Below, in pieces: positions 35,685-47,600 of a stretch of 64,000 bases of DNA. The stretch lies in the NCBI RefSeq assembly GCF_014200605.1, contig NZ_JACHCE010000009.1, positions 62,001 to 126,000 of the forward strand, read 5' to 3'. The position numbers and the translations under genes are program-made. Each line of letters begins with the position of its first letter. Positions within the stretch are counted from its first letter, which is position 1. The notes beneath the pieces are model-generated. The model had not been told where the DNA came from. It saw only the letters and a program-made list of their open reading frames with translations, and did not search any database. The stretch comes from Pedobacter cryoconitis (GTDB lineage: Bacteria; Bacteroidota; Bacteroidia; Sphingobacteriales; Sphingobacteriaceae).

Positions 35685-37976
35685 TTAGAATGGATAGCCA
35701 ATTCCTATGTTATAAACTAAATTGTCTTTTCTCCAGCCTTTGTCACCAAATGCAATCTGGTCGATCACCCATCTTTGTCCTTCCGGTAAATATGGTTTTC
35801 TGATCGGGAAAGCAACGTCTAAACGAACAACAAAGATCTTAGCATCTACACGCAGGCCTGCTCCGGTTGAAACAGCCATTTCACTCAAGGCATTTTTTAA
35901 TTTGAAACCTGAACCCAGTCTGTCCGGATCTTCTTTTCTTAACCATACGTTTCCTGCATCAGCGAATAGGGCACCATATAAAACACTAACCAGTTTAAAA
36001 CGTAATTCGGTATTCAGCATGATTTTGATGTCACCGCTCTGATCTGCAAATTGAACAGAATCTGCTACCTTATAGGTTCCCGGGCCCAACGATCTTGAGG
36101 CAAAACCACGAATATCATTTGTCCCTCCAGCGAAGAACTGTTTAACAAATGGCATTGAGGTGCTGTTCCCATAAGCATATCCATACCCCAGATTAAGACG
36201 GTTAGCCCAGATTACATTTCTGTTAATTTTATAATAATCTCTAAGATCTGTTTCCAGTCTTACAAATTGAGTTAATGGAACGTTAAGAATTGATTTGTCA
36301 CCATTGCTATCTTTTGGAACAAATAACCCCCATACATTTCCGCCGGTTTGTATATTCCCATTGAAATAGATATTATTTCTTCTGGCATCTTCCATCTGAT
36401 TGGTGTAAGTGAAATTATAGCTGCTTCCAATAATAAACTGTTTATCTAAAATATTCTTTAATCCTGGGTTATTCTGATATAACCCGGCAGTGTCCTTGGT
36501 TGTAATCCTTGGACGAACATAAGTCAGTGATATGGGGTTAAAAGTATGCTCTTTGTATTGATTTTCTTTCCATAGATACCCATATTCAGCCTTAAATGAA
36601 CTTAAGTCATATAAAGATCCCCTGCTAAGCAGTTCGTAAGATAACGAAGCGATAGTTTTAGGGATAAAAGCTGTTGTACTGTTTGGCTTATAAAACGGAA
36701 CAATAAATCTTGGAAAGGTTAATTTTCCCTGTGCGGTAAATGAATAAGAGTTAAGATTTTGTGCCTGTCCGCTTACCTGTGTCTCAAAACCACCGCTTAA
36801 ACTTACATCCAGTTGTTCTGCTCCTCTGAAAAGGTTTCTGGTCGTTTGTGTAATTTTGACTTCTGAACCTACAAAGTTGTTTGATTTACTTGTTCCTGTT
36901 ACTGAAAAGGATAAAGAGTTCTTCTTTAAAGGGGTTAAATAAATATTCAGGTCCAGCTGATTATTTTTGAAACTATCCACAGGTAAGAACTCTGCTTTAA
37001 CAGCTTGAAAAGCATTGATATTCACCATCCGGTTTAAAGATTGGTTATGATCTTTTCTATTATACGTTTCACCCTTTTTAAAGAAAACCAGTCTGTCAAA
37101 TAAACGGGGCTTAAACGTTTTTTTGTCATCATAAATATTGAAATCATTATACTCCACGGGCTGTAATTTCCTCAGTACAGAATCTCTTCTTAATGAATAG
37201 TTTGGATAAATATTAATTTCTTTGATTGTATAAGGTTTAAGACCAGCATCCGGTGCTATATCTTTTACTTTAACCGTAATGTTAACCTGATTTTTTCCAA
37301 TTGTGCTGTCTACCTGCAAAATCAGATAATCAGGACTGAAGTAGAAATAACCATTTTCTTTCAGATCATTGTCTATACGGATACGTTCATTCTTAAAGAC
37401 CTCAAGGTTATAAAAGTTCCCCTTTTTTAATAGGGTTTTTCCTTTATTCTGATTAACGATACCAGCCAGATTTCCGCTGTCTTTAGGGAAAGTAATGTTA
37501 TTGATTTTATAACGGGCACCTGTCTCTGCTGTGTAAACAGCTTTACCGGTACGGTTTTTAACTATCGTATCTCCTGTAACTACTGATTGCAGGTATCCCT
37601 CGCTAATCAGGTAACTGGTTAATATGGCATTGTTGGTTTTTAATTTAACACTGCTCAGCAATACTGGTGGTTCGCCTACTTTTGTTCTTAGCCAATGGCG
37701 GATACCCTTTGGTTTTTTGGGTTCACCGGCAAGGTTATAAATATATAATTTAGGTCTTAAGCCAAGAATTTTTTTATTGGGTTCTGGTCTGGTTTTACTT
37801 TCCAAATCACTCTTTACATTCTTTTCATTTGCAATTTTTGCAGATGAGTCTGGATTGATCTTTACTTCAGCACCTGTATATAAAGTCTGTCCGGGTTTCA
37901 GGTATTTAGTATTACTGCAGGCAGCCCATACTAAACATGAAAAGATTAATAAAGAGGGTAAAACTATTTTTTTCAT
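35685..37976 (-). CDS. tamL: TamL, lipid-anchored TamA/BamA-family outer-membrane protein
   Basis: The 763-residue product has a lipoprotein signal (KKIVLPSLLIFSCLVWAACSN, lipidated Cys near residue 20). A POTRA-rich half carries repeated beta-alpha-beta segments such as INNITFPKDSGN and YTIKEINIYPNYS. A C-terminal Omp85 barrel from about residue 370 has the FAGGTNDIRGF motif near 625 and ends YNIGIGYPF. The lipid anchor is the Bacteroidota TamL form of TamA. The gene follows tamB with a 14-nt gap on the same strand, so both act together in moving proteins or lipids to the outer membrane. Confidence 0.9.
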   Translation of the reverse strand: MKKIVLPSLLIFSCLVWAACSNTKYLKPGQTLYTGAEVKINPDSSAKIANEKNVKSDLESKTRPEPNKKILGLRPKLYIYNLAGEPKKPKGIRHWLRTKVGEPPVLLSSVKLKTNNAILTSYLISEGYLQSVVTGDTIVKNRTGKAVYTAETGARYKINNITFPKDSGNLAGIVNQNKGKTLLKKGNFYNLEVFKNERIRIDNDLKENGYFYFSPDYLILQVDSTIGKNQVNITVKVKDIAPDAGLKPYTIKEINIYPNYSLRRDSVLRKLQPVEYNDFNIYDDKKTFKPRLFDRLVFFKKGETYNRKDHNQSLNRMVNINAFQAVKAEFLPVDSFKNNQLDLNIYLTPLKKNSLSFSVTGTSKSNNFVGSEVKITQTTRNLFRGAEQLDVSLSGGFETQVSGQAQNLNSYSFTAQGKLTFPRFIVPFYKPNSTTAFIPKTIASLSYELLSRGSLYDLSSFKAEYGYLWKENQYKEHTFNPISLTYVRPRITTKDTAGLYQNNPGLKNILDKQFIIGSSYNFTYTNQMEDARRNNIYFNGNIQTGGNVWGLFVPKDSNGDKSILNVPLTQFVRLETDLRDYYKINRNVIWANRLNLGYGYAYGNSTSMPFVKQFFAGGTNDIRGFASRSLGPGTYKVADSVQFADQSGDIKIMLNTELRFKLVSVLYGALFADAGNVWLRKEDPDRLGSGFKLKNALSEMAVSTGAGLRVDAKIFVVRLDVAFPIRKPYLPEGQRWVIDQIAFGDKGWRKDNLVYNIGIGYPF

Positions 37977-37990
37977 GCTTTGTGTTAAAT

Positions 37991-40900
37991 CTATTTTTCG
38001 TTTTTCGCAGGTGCATTATTTACAGCCTTTGCTTTTGGTTTCTGTTCAGTGGTTATCTGGTTTCTTTTTCTTCTTTTCTGGAAGATCTCTTTGAACTTAT
38101 TATAATCAACCACTAGTGCAAAACCAACACCTGTTTCTATAATCTGCCCTTCAATTACGCCCTCATTCTGATTGCGTCTGTAGGCTCTTAAACGATATCT
38201 TCCGTCAGCTGAAAGTGCGTACTCTACATTTACGTTTCCTGCAATATTTGTTGAGTTTTGTCCGGGTGCCTGAGGGCCTTCCAAACCAAATGAACTACCT
38301 ACAGTTACTGTTAACCTGTCATTCAATAGTTTCTTCGATAGTCCAACTTCCAGATCTGTTTTTTGCTGTAATGAACCCGTAGAGTAATCTTCAGATGAAT
38401 TCACTCCAAAGTTTATATCTACTCCCTTAACCAGATCTGATGCCAGATTGTTCAACTGGTCTGTCAACAGATTACTTACACTTGAACGGGCCATTGAGGA
38501 AACACCACCGCCACCGCCAACAAGACTCTCGAATGGGTTATCTGCAATGAATCTGCCCAGTGCCAATAGCGCAAATACCTGTTTATTCAATTGCCCCTCG
38601 TCTCTGTTTACATTTTGTATTTTGGTATAAACCTGGCCACCCAGGGCACCCTGTTCATTTACCGGCATATCCAGTTTAAACGATATGGTCGGTTTCATCA
38701 ACTGATCTTTCATCATCAGGTAAACCTGGAAAGGTAATTTTGTTTTAGCCTGAACCAAATCGGGCATATTAAGCAGATCAATCGGAGCGGCACTAACCTC
38801 ATATAATGCAGTCAGATCAACATTGGCTTCCATAGGATCTCCGGTCCATACGATACTGCTTCCTTTAACCAGTTTAAATGATCTTTTTGCTAAGCCACCT
38901 ATCGATAGGCTATAAGCCCCGTCAGTTACTTCATAACGACCAGTCAGACTTGTTTTTCCACTTGGATCCATTGTCGCAATCAGATTGGCAGTACCTGTTA
39001 CTCTGAGGTTATCTCCATTCTGTGGGTCAACCACGACGTTTAACTCTGCTTCAGGATCAATCTTAATATTGGCACTCAGATTAATTCCTTTAATTGGTGA
39101 TTTACTTATACTGTCTGCTTTTAATGCTTTCTGACCATTAAATGGTGCGGCATCCGCATCAATAAACTGAACAATACCTTCCTGGCTAATCACAGACGGA
39201 TCATCCGGCGGTAAGGCGAAAAAGAATTTAGTCCCTTTTCCAATCTGCACATTCATATTGATGTCCGGTTGGTTTAAATCGCCTCTTACTTTGATCAGGC
39301 TGGTAAGGAAAACTGTTCCGTAGATCATTTCATTGTCGGCTGCGGTAGAATGCAGGGCCCTGAAATTATTAGTTTTGATATCCATGTTGAACTTAAAGTT
39401 CCTGTAATCACTTGTAAGTATTCCACCGTTGATAGTAGCTTGTTTATTCAGCGAATCAATGATTGTGAAATTATTGAACTTAACACCTTCTTCCGTAAAA
39501 CTGATTGTCTCATTTGGCATTCTGAAATAGGAATTCACATAAGTTGCGTTGAATGCTGCCTGGTTAAACTTAACATCTCCCAGTATTTTTGGAGAAGCAA
39601 TTGAACCTTTAACAGAAAGCTGCCCGGTTATCGTTCCTGAACCTTGTTTGATCTGTCCCATAGAAACACTTTCCAATGCTTTAAGGTCTATTTTATCAAT
39701 GTTTAAAGTTAGGTCCAAAGCATTTTCGGCTTTCGTATAATAAAATCCATTTACCCTTAACTCATGTACACCAGTTAAAGCAATATTGGTTTCAAATGCA
39801 TTCTCTGTGTTGTTATTGACTGCGATACGTAAAGTCCCCAGCTGATCTTTCTGATAACGAAGACGATCAACTGTCAGGTTGGCTTCGAATTTCGGATTGT
39901 CCATTAATTCTTTAACATCTACTGTTCCGTTAATTGCTCCGCCTACTAATGAACTATCCTGTTCTGCAAACTTAGTTAGCGTTTCTATCTGGAAATTTTT
40001 GAACTCTACTTTAACAGGGGAGTTCGGTGTAGAATTAAGACTGTTTATACTCAATAACTGGTTCGACTTGCTCAGGTTAAACTGATTAGCCAAAATGCCC
40101 GATGCACCAAACTGAATAAAATTTTCTGGTGAAACAGCCCATTTATCATAATTCAGCAAGAGCTTGTCCGGGTCAAAACTAAATCTGAAATCTTTGTTAA
40201 TTGATTTAAAGGTACCACCCAATCTGTATTTATCTTTTAATTTACTGTCTCTAAGGAAAATATTTACACCCAACACGTTATTGGCCGCTTCACCACTAAG
40301 TTCAGTATTGTATAAGGCGATAGATTTACTCTGTAAGCTTTTTACCAGCAGTTTATAGTTCAGCTTTTGATTAGAATTGTCAATAGTAAGACGGGTACTA
40401 TCTACTTTATAATCTCCATATACAACCTGTGGAACCCATGCATTCATTACCAGACTATCTTTTTTTGTATCCAGTAAACCATTGATCCGGGAAGGAGAGA
40501 AGGTAGTCAGCTGGGGAACAAAATTCTTGATGAATTTAGGATTATAAATATTCATACTGAACCTGAAGCGCTGATCCGGAATTTTAGTAACCTCGCCAAA
40601 TGCATAATATTTATTGATTTGGTTGATTACTGCAGGCGCTAGATTTGTCAGTTGATACTGCCCATCAACACGTGCACTTAGTAATTCTGATTTTAAAGTG
40701 AGCAGGGTATGTGTAGCTGAAGCTTCTGCATGCACATTTACAGTATCTACATTAAACCGCTGACCTTCTTTAACCAGTTGCAGCCCTCTGATGCTCACAT
40801 CCCCATTCAGGTAATCCGGATCTGCAGTTTGAATATCTGCTTTAACTACACCTGCCATCCTCAATTCTGTAGGACTAAAATTCAGTTTCTGTAAATCAAC

Positions 40901-43009
40901 CTGTTTTAAATTAAGGTCAGCTTTAACCGCAGGATATTTGCCCGCCACATTTACAAAAGCAGTCAGGTTGAAATTAGCATTGGAATCAGCCATTTCGCTT
41001 TTGATATTCATTTTCTGCCCGGAGTAGGTACCGCTTAACAGTAAATTTTTGTAGGTGTATTTATTATAATAAGCACTGATTAGTTGTGCATTGATTTTTG
41101 CATTAGCTGTTTTTGCATCCAGACCAGTTCCGTTTACGGTAGCTTTCACGCTAATTCTGCCTAACTGTGGCTGCATTTTGATCAGACGGCCTACATTAAA
41201 ATTATTCAGATTAATATTTGCGGTATAGCTCTCTTTGCCTTTAGGCCCTTTCATGCTGGCCAGTAATTTGGCCGCACCCATATCTGTATTGATATTGAAA
41301 TCAGTATTGAAATTGGTCATGGAACCTTTAAACTTTCCATTGGCAACTATGCTGTTTGGCAATTCAATATTAGCAGGCAGGGTTTTCTTTGGGATTACAA
41401 CCAGCAAATCGCTTTTTGTCAAAGAGAAACGTTTGATGTTCAGGTCAAGAAATGTTTTATTGACATCCGGTAAGCCTTTAACAGTACCATTCACATCTAT
41501 ATTTGTACTTTTTAGTCCGTTGATCTGAAGTTGAGCAATGGAAAGATTATTCAGATAACCATTTACACGGGTAGTGACTTTAATTTTTTCATTCCGGTAA
41601 TTTGCTGGAATAGCATCACTGAAATAGGTGGCATCTTTTAAACCAAGGACAGAGTTTTTTAGTTGTATGGCTAATTTTACTTTTTCCGGATGTTTCGTTA
41701 AATCATCCAGTGAAGTATAATTAAGTGTTGTATTGTTCTCAATATTGGTATAAGGCGTTTTAAAAACAAGATTGGTCAGTTTAATCATTTTATCATTATA
41801 GATGACATCACCCTGTAATTTCGATAATTCAAAACCACTTCTTTCTTTTAATGCGCCACTCTTCACATTTACTTTGATACCAGCATTACTGTAAGAGAGC
41901 GATTCTGCTGCTAAACCAAGCCCGTTAATTTTTAAATGGTTATAATCCATTCCTTTTGCGGCAGGTTTTACAGCCAGATTATCATATTGTACATTGTTTC
42001 CTGCCAAATTTAATTTATTGACCAGTACAGCTAATGCAGATGGTTTAGCCGTTGTACTATCTGCGGATTTTGTGCCTGCAGCAACTGAAAGTGGTTTAAA
42101 AGCAAACAGGATATTAGATTTATTCAATGTTGCTTCGTCCAGTTTGAAATTACTTTTTGTAAGATCGGCAAAAAGCGATTTCAGATTGAGTTCATTAATA
42201 TTTAAATCAGCACGCATATCTGATAACATATCATTGAAATTGATCTTCACATTATTGAAAGCAACATCCTGAATTTCTACCAGCGGAAGTTTTCCTGATG
42301 CTGTTTTTGCGGTATCCAAACTCTTTTCCAGGTGAGCAGCCAGCTGTGTAAGTGGTTTTTGCTGTAAATATTTAAGTGAGGTATTTTTTAAAATCAGGTC
42401 TTTGATCACATAATGCTGATGATCCAGATCAAAGTCTTTAATATTTGTCTGAAATTCTCCAAGATTTACACTAACATCATTACCGGCAACATCATCACGA
42501 TAAACAATACCTATATCTTTTAAAGATATTTTACTGATTGAAAATTTCATAGTAGAGGTAGTGTCCTGTTTTACCTGCTCTTCTGGTTTTTTCTGTTCAG
42601 ACATGAATGCATCCAGAAGGAAGGAAAAATTAAAAGTTGAGTCAGGATTAATACGCGTGACGTTAGCCCTGATTTTTTCCAGCTCTATATTGTTAATTTC
42701 AATTTTCTTGTTTAATAATTTAAAGAGGCTGATGTCAACAGCTAATTTTTGTGCATATAATAACGTATCACCCTTTTTATCTTCTATATAGAATTTGTTA
42801 AGTACAATATCCTTAGGCAAAGCTATTTTGATGCTTTCCAGGCTAACCTCTGTATGGGTTTTATTTTTCAGGTAATCGATAGCTTTACCTTTAACAAAGT
42901 TCTGAACAGCCGGGATATTTAAAGAAATTGCAATTCCAACCACCAATAAAATAATAAAGGCGATTATCCAAAGAACAATCTTTAAACTTTTACGTACGTA
43001 TTTATTCAA
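37991..43009 (-). CDS. tamB: TamB, inner-membrane-anchored translocation/assembly module protein
   Basis: At 1672 residues this is the largest gene here. One N-terminal membrane segment (IVLWIIAFIILLVVGIAISL, about residues 10-29) anchors a very long chain of repeated beta strands typical of AsmA/TamB bridges. The conserved DUF490 domain occupies roughly the last 450 residues, with GTANLIATMDPSGKTSLTGRYEV and KRSFKLVKGSSIVWTGDP. A basic C-terminal tail follows (QKRRKRNQITTEQKPKAKAV). Such proteins form a hydrophobic groove across the periplasm that moves lipids or helps insert outer-membrane proteins. It precedes tamL in one operon. No internal break is seen. Confidence 0.9.
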   Translation of the reverse strand: MNKYVRKSLKIVLWIIAFIILLVVGIAISLNIPAVQNFVKGKAIDYLKNKTHTEVSLESIKIALPKDIVLNKFYIEDKKGDTLLYAQKLAVDISLFKLLNKKIEINNIELEKIRANVTRINPDSTFNFSFLLDAFMSEQKKPEEQVKQDTTSTMKFSISKISLKDIGIVYRDDVAGNDVSVNLGEFQTNIKDFDLDHQHYVIKDLILKNTSLKYLQQKPLTQLAAHLEKSLDTAKTASGKLPLVEIQDVAFNNVKINFNDMLSDMRADLNINELNLKSLFADLTKSNFKLDEATLNKSNILFAFKPLSVAAGTKSADSTTAKPSALAVLVNKLNLAGNNVQYDNLAVKPAAKGMDYNHLKINGLGLAAESLSYSNAGIKVNVKSGALKERSGFELSKLQGDVIYNDKMIKLTNLVFKTPYTNIENNTTLNYTSLDDLTKHPEKVKLAIQLKNSVLGLKDATYFSDAIPANYRNEKIKVTTRVNGYLNNLSIAQLQINGLKSTNIDVNGTVKGLPDVNKTFLDLNIKRFSLTKSDLLVVIPKKTLPANIELPNSIVANGKFKGSMTNFNTDFNINTDMGAAKLLASMKGPKGKESYTANINLNNFNVGRLIKMQPQLGRISVKATVNGTGLDAKTANAKINAQLISAYYNKYTYKNLLLSGTYSGQKMNIKSEMADSNANFNLTAFVNVAGKYPAVKADLNLKQVDLQKLNFSPTELRMAGVVKADIQTADPDYLNGDVSIRGLQLVKEGQRFNVDTVNVHAEASATHTLLTLKSELLSARVDGQYQLTNLAPAVINQINKYYAFGEVTKIPDQRFRFSMNIYNPKFIKNFVPQLTTFSPSRINGLLDTKKDSLVMNAWVPQVVYGDYKVDSTRLTIDNSNQKLNYKLLVKSLQSKSIALYNTELSGEAANNVLGVNIFLRDSKLKDKYRLGGTFKSINKDFRFSFDPDKLLLNYDKWAVSPENFIQFGASGILANQFNLSKSNQLLSINSLNSTPNSPVKVEFKNFQIETLTKFAEQDSSLVGGAINGTVDVKELMDNPKFEANLTVDRLRYQKDQLGTLRIAVNNNTENAFETNIALTGVHELRVNGFYYTKAENALDLTLNIDKIDLKALESVSMGQIKQGSGTITGQLSVKGSIASPKILGDVKFNQAAFNATYVNSYFRMPNETISFTEEGVKFNNFTIIDSLNKQATINGGILTSDYRNFKFNMDIKTNNFRALHSTAADNEMIYGTVFLTSLIKVRGDLNQPDINMNVQIGKGTKFFFALPPDDPSVISQEGIVQFIDADAAPFNGQKALKADSISKSPIKGINLSANIKIDPEAELNVVVDPQNGDNLRVTGTANLIATMDPSGKTSLTGRYEVTDGAYSLSIGGLAKRSFKLVKGSSIVWTGDPMEANVDLTALYEVSAAPIDLLNMPDLVQAKTKLPFQVYLMMKDQLMKPTISFKLDMPVNEQGALGGQVYTKIQNVNRDEGQLNKQVFALLALGRFIADNPFESLVGGGGGVSSMARSSVSNLLTDQLNNLASDLVKGVDINFGVNSSEDYSTGSLQQKTDLEVGLSKKLLNDRLTVTVGSSFGLEGPQAPGQNSTNIAGNVNVEYALSADGRYRLRAYRRNQNEGVIEGQIIETGVGFALVVDYNKFKEIFQKRRKRNQITTEQKPKAKAVNNAPAKNEK

Positions 43010-43175
43010 TTCAAATAGATTTTTATAGATTTATAATTAATGTATGGTATAAAAACTATGCCACTGCAAATTTTAACCTGCAGTATACTACAAATAAACC
43101 AAAACTTTGTTTAAATAAATATTTGAAAGGATGAATAAAGACCCTTTACAGGACCTTTATTCAGATAATGAAGAT

Positions 43176-43852
43176 TTATAAATTGTTAATTTGTTCGATT
43201 GAGAGTTTTGTGAATTTTGCAATTTTATAAATATCAAAGTTCTCTTTTTTCATTGCTCTGGCTATTTCAATAGAGAATTCCAATTTTCCTTTTTCGACCA
43301 TGTCAGCCAGGACACATTGATAGTCGGATTGTTTCTGCAGGTCTGATTCATATAGAAATCGTTGTTCTGGTGATAATTTACCCATTTCGGCTACATTAAA
43401 TATTTTTTGAAAAATACGTTTGTCCAGATATTCAGGAATTTTGCCCAGACTATGCATATGCTTAAGCACATAAACCCATTTGTCCAGTTCATTTTCCAGT
43501 TCATCTTCCCTTTTGTCAAATTCAGGTAGTTCCAAAAACTTAAATCCCAGTCCATTGTGGAATATTTCACCTGTTCCTGTATTGACAAGAGAAATATTTT
43601 GCAGGTAATGATCCTCAAAACTGCTTTTCATTTTAAAATCCAGGATGGCAATCAGAAATAAACCTTCCTATATTCTTTTTCATCACCAGCATATTCCGTT
43701 GGACTATAAACGATATCGGTAATTTCCTTCTGTCCATCAAACAGTGCATTCAAAAACTCAATCATAATGTCTTTGTTCGGCTCTGCGCCAAACAGGTGCT
43801 TAAAACCAAAATCCGATAGGGGATCAATGTATTTATTTATTATCTCTGACAT
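43176..43852 (-). pseudogene. Rpn-family (PD-(D/E)XK nuclease/putative transposase) remnant with internal deletion
   Basis: The 5' piece (43652-43852, 66 residues, IDPLSDFGFKHLFGAEPNKDIMIEFLNALF) is the usual N-terminus of Rpn-type recombination-promoting nucleases and ends at a stop after EYRKVYF. The 3' piece is in another frame and can be read from LIAILDFKMKSSFEDHYLQNISLVN to a normal C-terminus (YKIAKFTKLSIEQINNL). The region between, where the family carries its catalytic D...E-x-Q residues, is missing (about 70-80 residues by memory of the family). A deletion plus frame change therefore explains both pieces, and no active nuclease can be made. No inverted ends or target duplications were found. 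Confidence 0.82.
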
Positions 43853-44062
43853 AATTCAACTGATTTATGTACAACTCAATTCCATTTTTCTTATATGTGG
43901 TTATATTTATCTATATTGGAAACAATATATTGAATTATTACATGTATCAATGTTATTTAAGCGCTGTTCAATTTAACAACGTATATTGTAAGCCCTATTT
44001 TTTCATCAGGCATGAACCATCAATAACTATGTCTGTTATATTTTAAATTTTAAACTTATACA

Positions 44063-44551
44063 ATGAATAAATTAAATATTTCCATTGCTTATGAAGCATA
44101 TGACCAGTTACAGGAACTGAATGCAGCTGATCAGTCTTTATGTATAAAAGCAAAGGAAGCACTCAAAACATCTTATTCTCCTTATTCTAATTTTAAAGTA
44201 GCTGCCGCGGTAAGACTAAATGACGGTAAAGTTATTTTAGGGAGTAACCAGGAGAACCTGGCTTATCCTTCCGGCCTTTGTGCAGAACGTGTAGCGCTTT
44301 TTACTATTGGTGCTGCTTATCCGGACGCTGTCATTGAAAGCATGGCCATTACTGCGCACACAGACAATTTTAAAATTGAGCAGCCTATTACTTGTTGCGG
44401 TGCTTGTTTGCAGGTGATAGCTGAATTTGAGCGTAAACAGAATAAAGAGATAGAGGTGTTGTTTTACTGTCTTGATGGTAAGATTCTGAAAGTAAAAGGA
44501 GTTAAAAGTCTGTTACCATTTGTGTTTGTGGAAGATCGCCTGGCGGTGTAA
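44063..44551 (+). CDS. cdd: Cytidine deaminase
   Basis: This 162-residue protein has the zinc and proton-shuttle motif LCAERVALF (Cys73, Glu75) and the second motif TCCGACLQV with Cys112 and Cys115. In the usual P-C-x-x-C form the Pro is replaced by Cys111 here. The N-terminal half carries SYSPYSNFKVAAAV, which binds the pyrimidine. The enzyme turns cytidine and deoxycytidine into uridine forms for salvage. The tetrameric homologues of about 130-160 residues match this size. The gene is alone between a decayed nuclease and parC. Confidence 0.92.
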   Translation: MNKLNISIAYEAYDQLQELNAADQSLCIKAKEALKTSYSPYSNFKVAAAVRLNDGKVILGSNQENLAYPSGLCAERVALFTIGAAYPDAVIESMAITAHTDNFKIEQPITCCGACLQVIAEFERKQNKEIEVLFYCLDGKILKVKGVKSLLPFVFVEDRLAV

Positions 44552-44656
44552 ACCCAAATTGCAGGTGTTAATAAAATCTTTTTAGAACTGTTGGGAAATT
44601 GTGTTCTCAAAATTTGAGCGGATGCCTTATCTTTACGCCATCCAAACCCTTTCTTA

Positions 44657-47600
44657 ATGAGCGACGAATTAGATAATAACGTAAACGAAGAGACAAAACA
44701 TACCGTAATACCTATTAATGGCCTTTACGAGAACTGGTTCCTCGATTATGCCTCTTATGTAATTTTAGACCGGGCAGTACCCCATATTAATGATGGATTG
44801 AAGCCTGTTCAGCGTAGAATTATGCACTCTCTGAAAGAGATGGATGACGGACGTTTCAATAAGGCAGCCAACGTAATTGGAAATACCATGAAGTATCACC
44901 CGCATGGTGATGCCTCTATTGGTGATGCAATGGTACAAATAGGTCAGAAGGACCTGTTGATTGACTGTCAGGGTAACTGGGGAGACCCGATTACCGGGGA
45001 TAGTGCTGCTGCTCCGCGTTATATTGAAGCGCGTTTATCCAAATTTGCAACCGAAGTTGTATTTAATGCTGATACAACCATCTGGCAGTTAAGTTATGAT
45101 GGACGTAATAATGAACCACTTACTTTGCCGGTAAAATTCCCTTTGCTGTTGGCACAGGGAGCAGAAGGTATTGCAGTAGGTCTGGCTACTAAAGTTATGC
45201 CGCATAACTTTAATGAATTGCTGGATGCTTCAATTGCCATTTTGCAGGGTGAAACACCTAATATCCTTCCGGATTTCTTTACCGGAGGTATGGCAGATTT
45301 CTCTGCTTATAATGAAGGGATGCGTGGCGGTAAAATCCGTGTACGTGCAAAAATTACAGAGAAAGATAAAAAGACCTTAGTTATTACAGAGATTCCATAC
45401 AGTACAACGACTGGATCTGTAATTGATAGTATTTTATCAGCGAATGATAAAGGGAAAATCAAAATCAAGAAGATTGAAGACAATACAGCCGCACATGTGG
45501 AAATTGTGATTCAGCTTGCACCTGGTATTTCGCCGGATGTAACTATCGATGCTTTATATGCATTTACTTCTTGTGAGGTTTCTATTTCTCCAAATACCTG
45601 TATCATTAAGGATGACAAACCTCAGTTTCTGAGTGTAAATGCTATTCTTATTGAGAATACCAAGAATACTAAAGACCTGCTTAAACAGGAGCTGGAAATA
45701 AAGCTGCATGAGCTTCAGGAAAAGATATTCTTTAGTTCTTTATTGAAGATCTTCATCCAGGAAGGAATGTACAAGCATGCTGATTACGAGAATGCAAGTA
45801 ATTTCGATGCTGTAGTAGATGTTCTGAATATATTATTTGCCCCTTTCAAGGAACAACTATACAGAGAGATCTTACCAGAAGATTTTAAAAAACTTATTGA
45901 TAAACCAATGAGCAGTATTACCCGCTTTGATGTTAAAAAAGCGGATGATCAGATGAAGGCGCTCGCTGATGAAATTAAGATAGTGAAGAACCATCTTCGT
46001 CATCTGACTGATTATGCCATCGCCTGGTATCAGAAATTAAAAGATAAATATGGCAAAGGCAGAGAGCGCAAAACAGAAATCCGCCTGTTCGACAGGGTAG
46101 AAGCATCTAAGGTTGCACTGGCCAATGTTAAACTATATATGAACCGTGAGGATGGTTTTATTGGAACCGGACTTAAAAAGGATGAATTTATTGCTGATTG
46201 TTCTGATCTGGACGAGATTATTGTTTTCAGAGAAGATGGTAAATGTACAATCACGAAAGTCGCAGATAAGACATTTGTAGGAAAAGGTATTGTTTACGCA
46301 CAGGTCTTTAAGAAAAATGATGACCGTACGATCTATAATTTAATTTATAAGGACGGAGCAAGCGGTACTTCTTATATCAAGCGTTTTGCTGTAATGGGAG
46401 TTACCCGTGATAAGGAATATGACCTGACAAAAGGCAGTAAAGGCTCTAAAATGTTATATTTCACACCTAATCCTAACGGTGAGGCTGAAATCGTTACGGT
46501 AATGCTGAAACCACATAGCAAGCTGAAAAAATTGCAGTTTGATATTGATTTCGCAGATATTGCGATCAAAGGACGTGCCTCTCAGGGAAATATTGTATCT
46601 AAGTACCCTATTAAAAAGGTGTTACTGAAAAGTAAGGGTGTTTCAACTTTATCAGGATTAAAAATCTGGTATGATGATTTGTTAAGAAGATTAAATGTTG
46701 ACGGCAGAGGTAAATATCTTGGTGAATTTGATGGGGACGATAGGATACTTCAGGTTCATAAAGAAGGCTGGTATGAGCTGAGTTCTTTTGAATTGAGCAA
46801 TCATTTTGATGCTGATCTTTTACTGATTCAGAAATTCGATCCGGAGAAAGCTTTTGCAGTTGTACAATATGAAGGAAAAGCAAAGAATTACTTTATTAAG
46901 CGTTTTGTTTTTGAATCTATCGCAATAGGGAAGAAACAAAGTCTGATCAGTGAAGAAACAGGTTCTAAATTCCTGCACCTTACGAGCAATCCGGAAGCGA
47001 TATTAACTGTTGATGTATTGAAAGGTAAAACACAGATCCCCGAAACATTAGAGATTGTACTGGCTGATTTTATAGATGTAAAAGGTATAAAAGCTAATGG
47101 TAACAGACTGAGCCAGCATGATGTGAAACAAATCACCATCAGTAATGCTGAGGAGAATGAGCCTGTATTGGAGGAAGAAACTAAAGAGGCCGCTGTTGCG
47201 GAAGAGGTTACTGATGAGAACCAGGAAAGTGTTCAGGTTGAGAAAGATCAGCTGACTGAAACAGAAGATGCAGAGACTATAGTTGAAGCCGTAGAGGAAG
47301 TAAATGCTGCGGATGAAGCTATGGAAGATAATCAGGAAGAAGATAATGCTGAAGAAGCTAAGATAGCTGAAACGGAAGATGCTGAGGTTATTGTCGAAAA
47401 AGAAGTTGTAATTAAAGAAGAAACTCCGGAAACGGATAATAAAATAGAAGAAACTGTAGTTGAAGAAATAATTGTTGCTGAGGAAAGTATCACTAAAAAA
47501 GAAATAGCGGGAGATATTGTTCCTCAGAAAAAAGAAGAGGTATCTAAAGTTAAGGAAGAGATAAAAATTGCTGCTCCTGAAGAAGAGGTAAAAGGAGCTT

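Noticed and set aside
43176..43852. Active transposon or insertion sequence at the Rpn remnant
   Set aside because: No terminal inverted repeats or target duplications, and the catalytic segment is missing.
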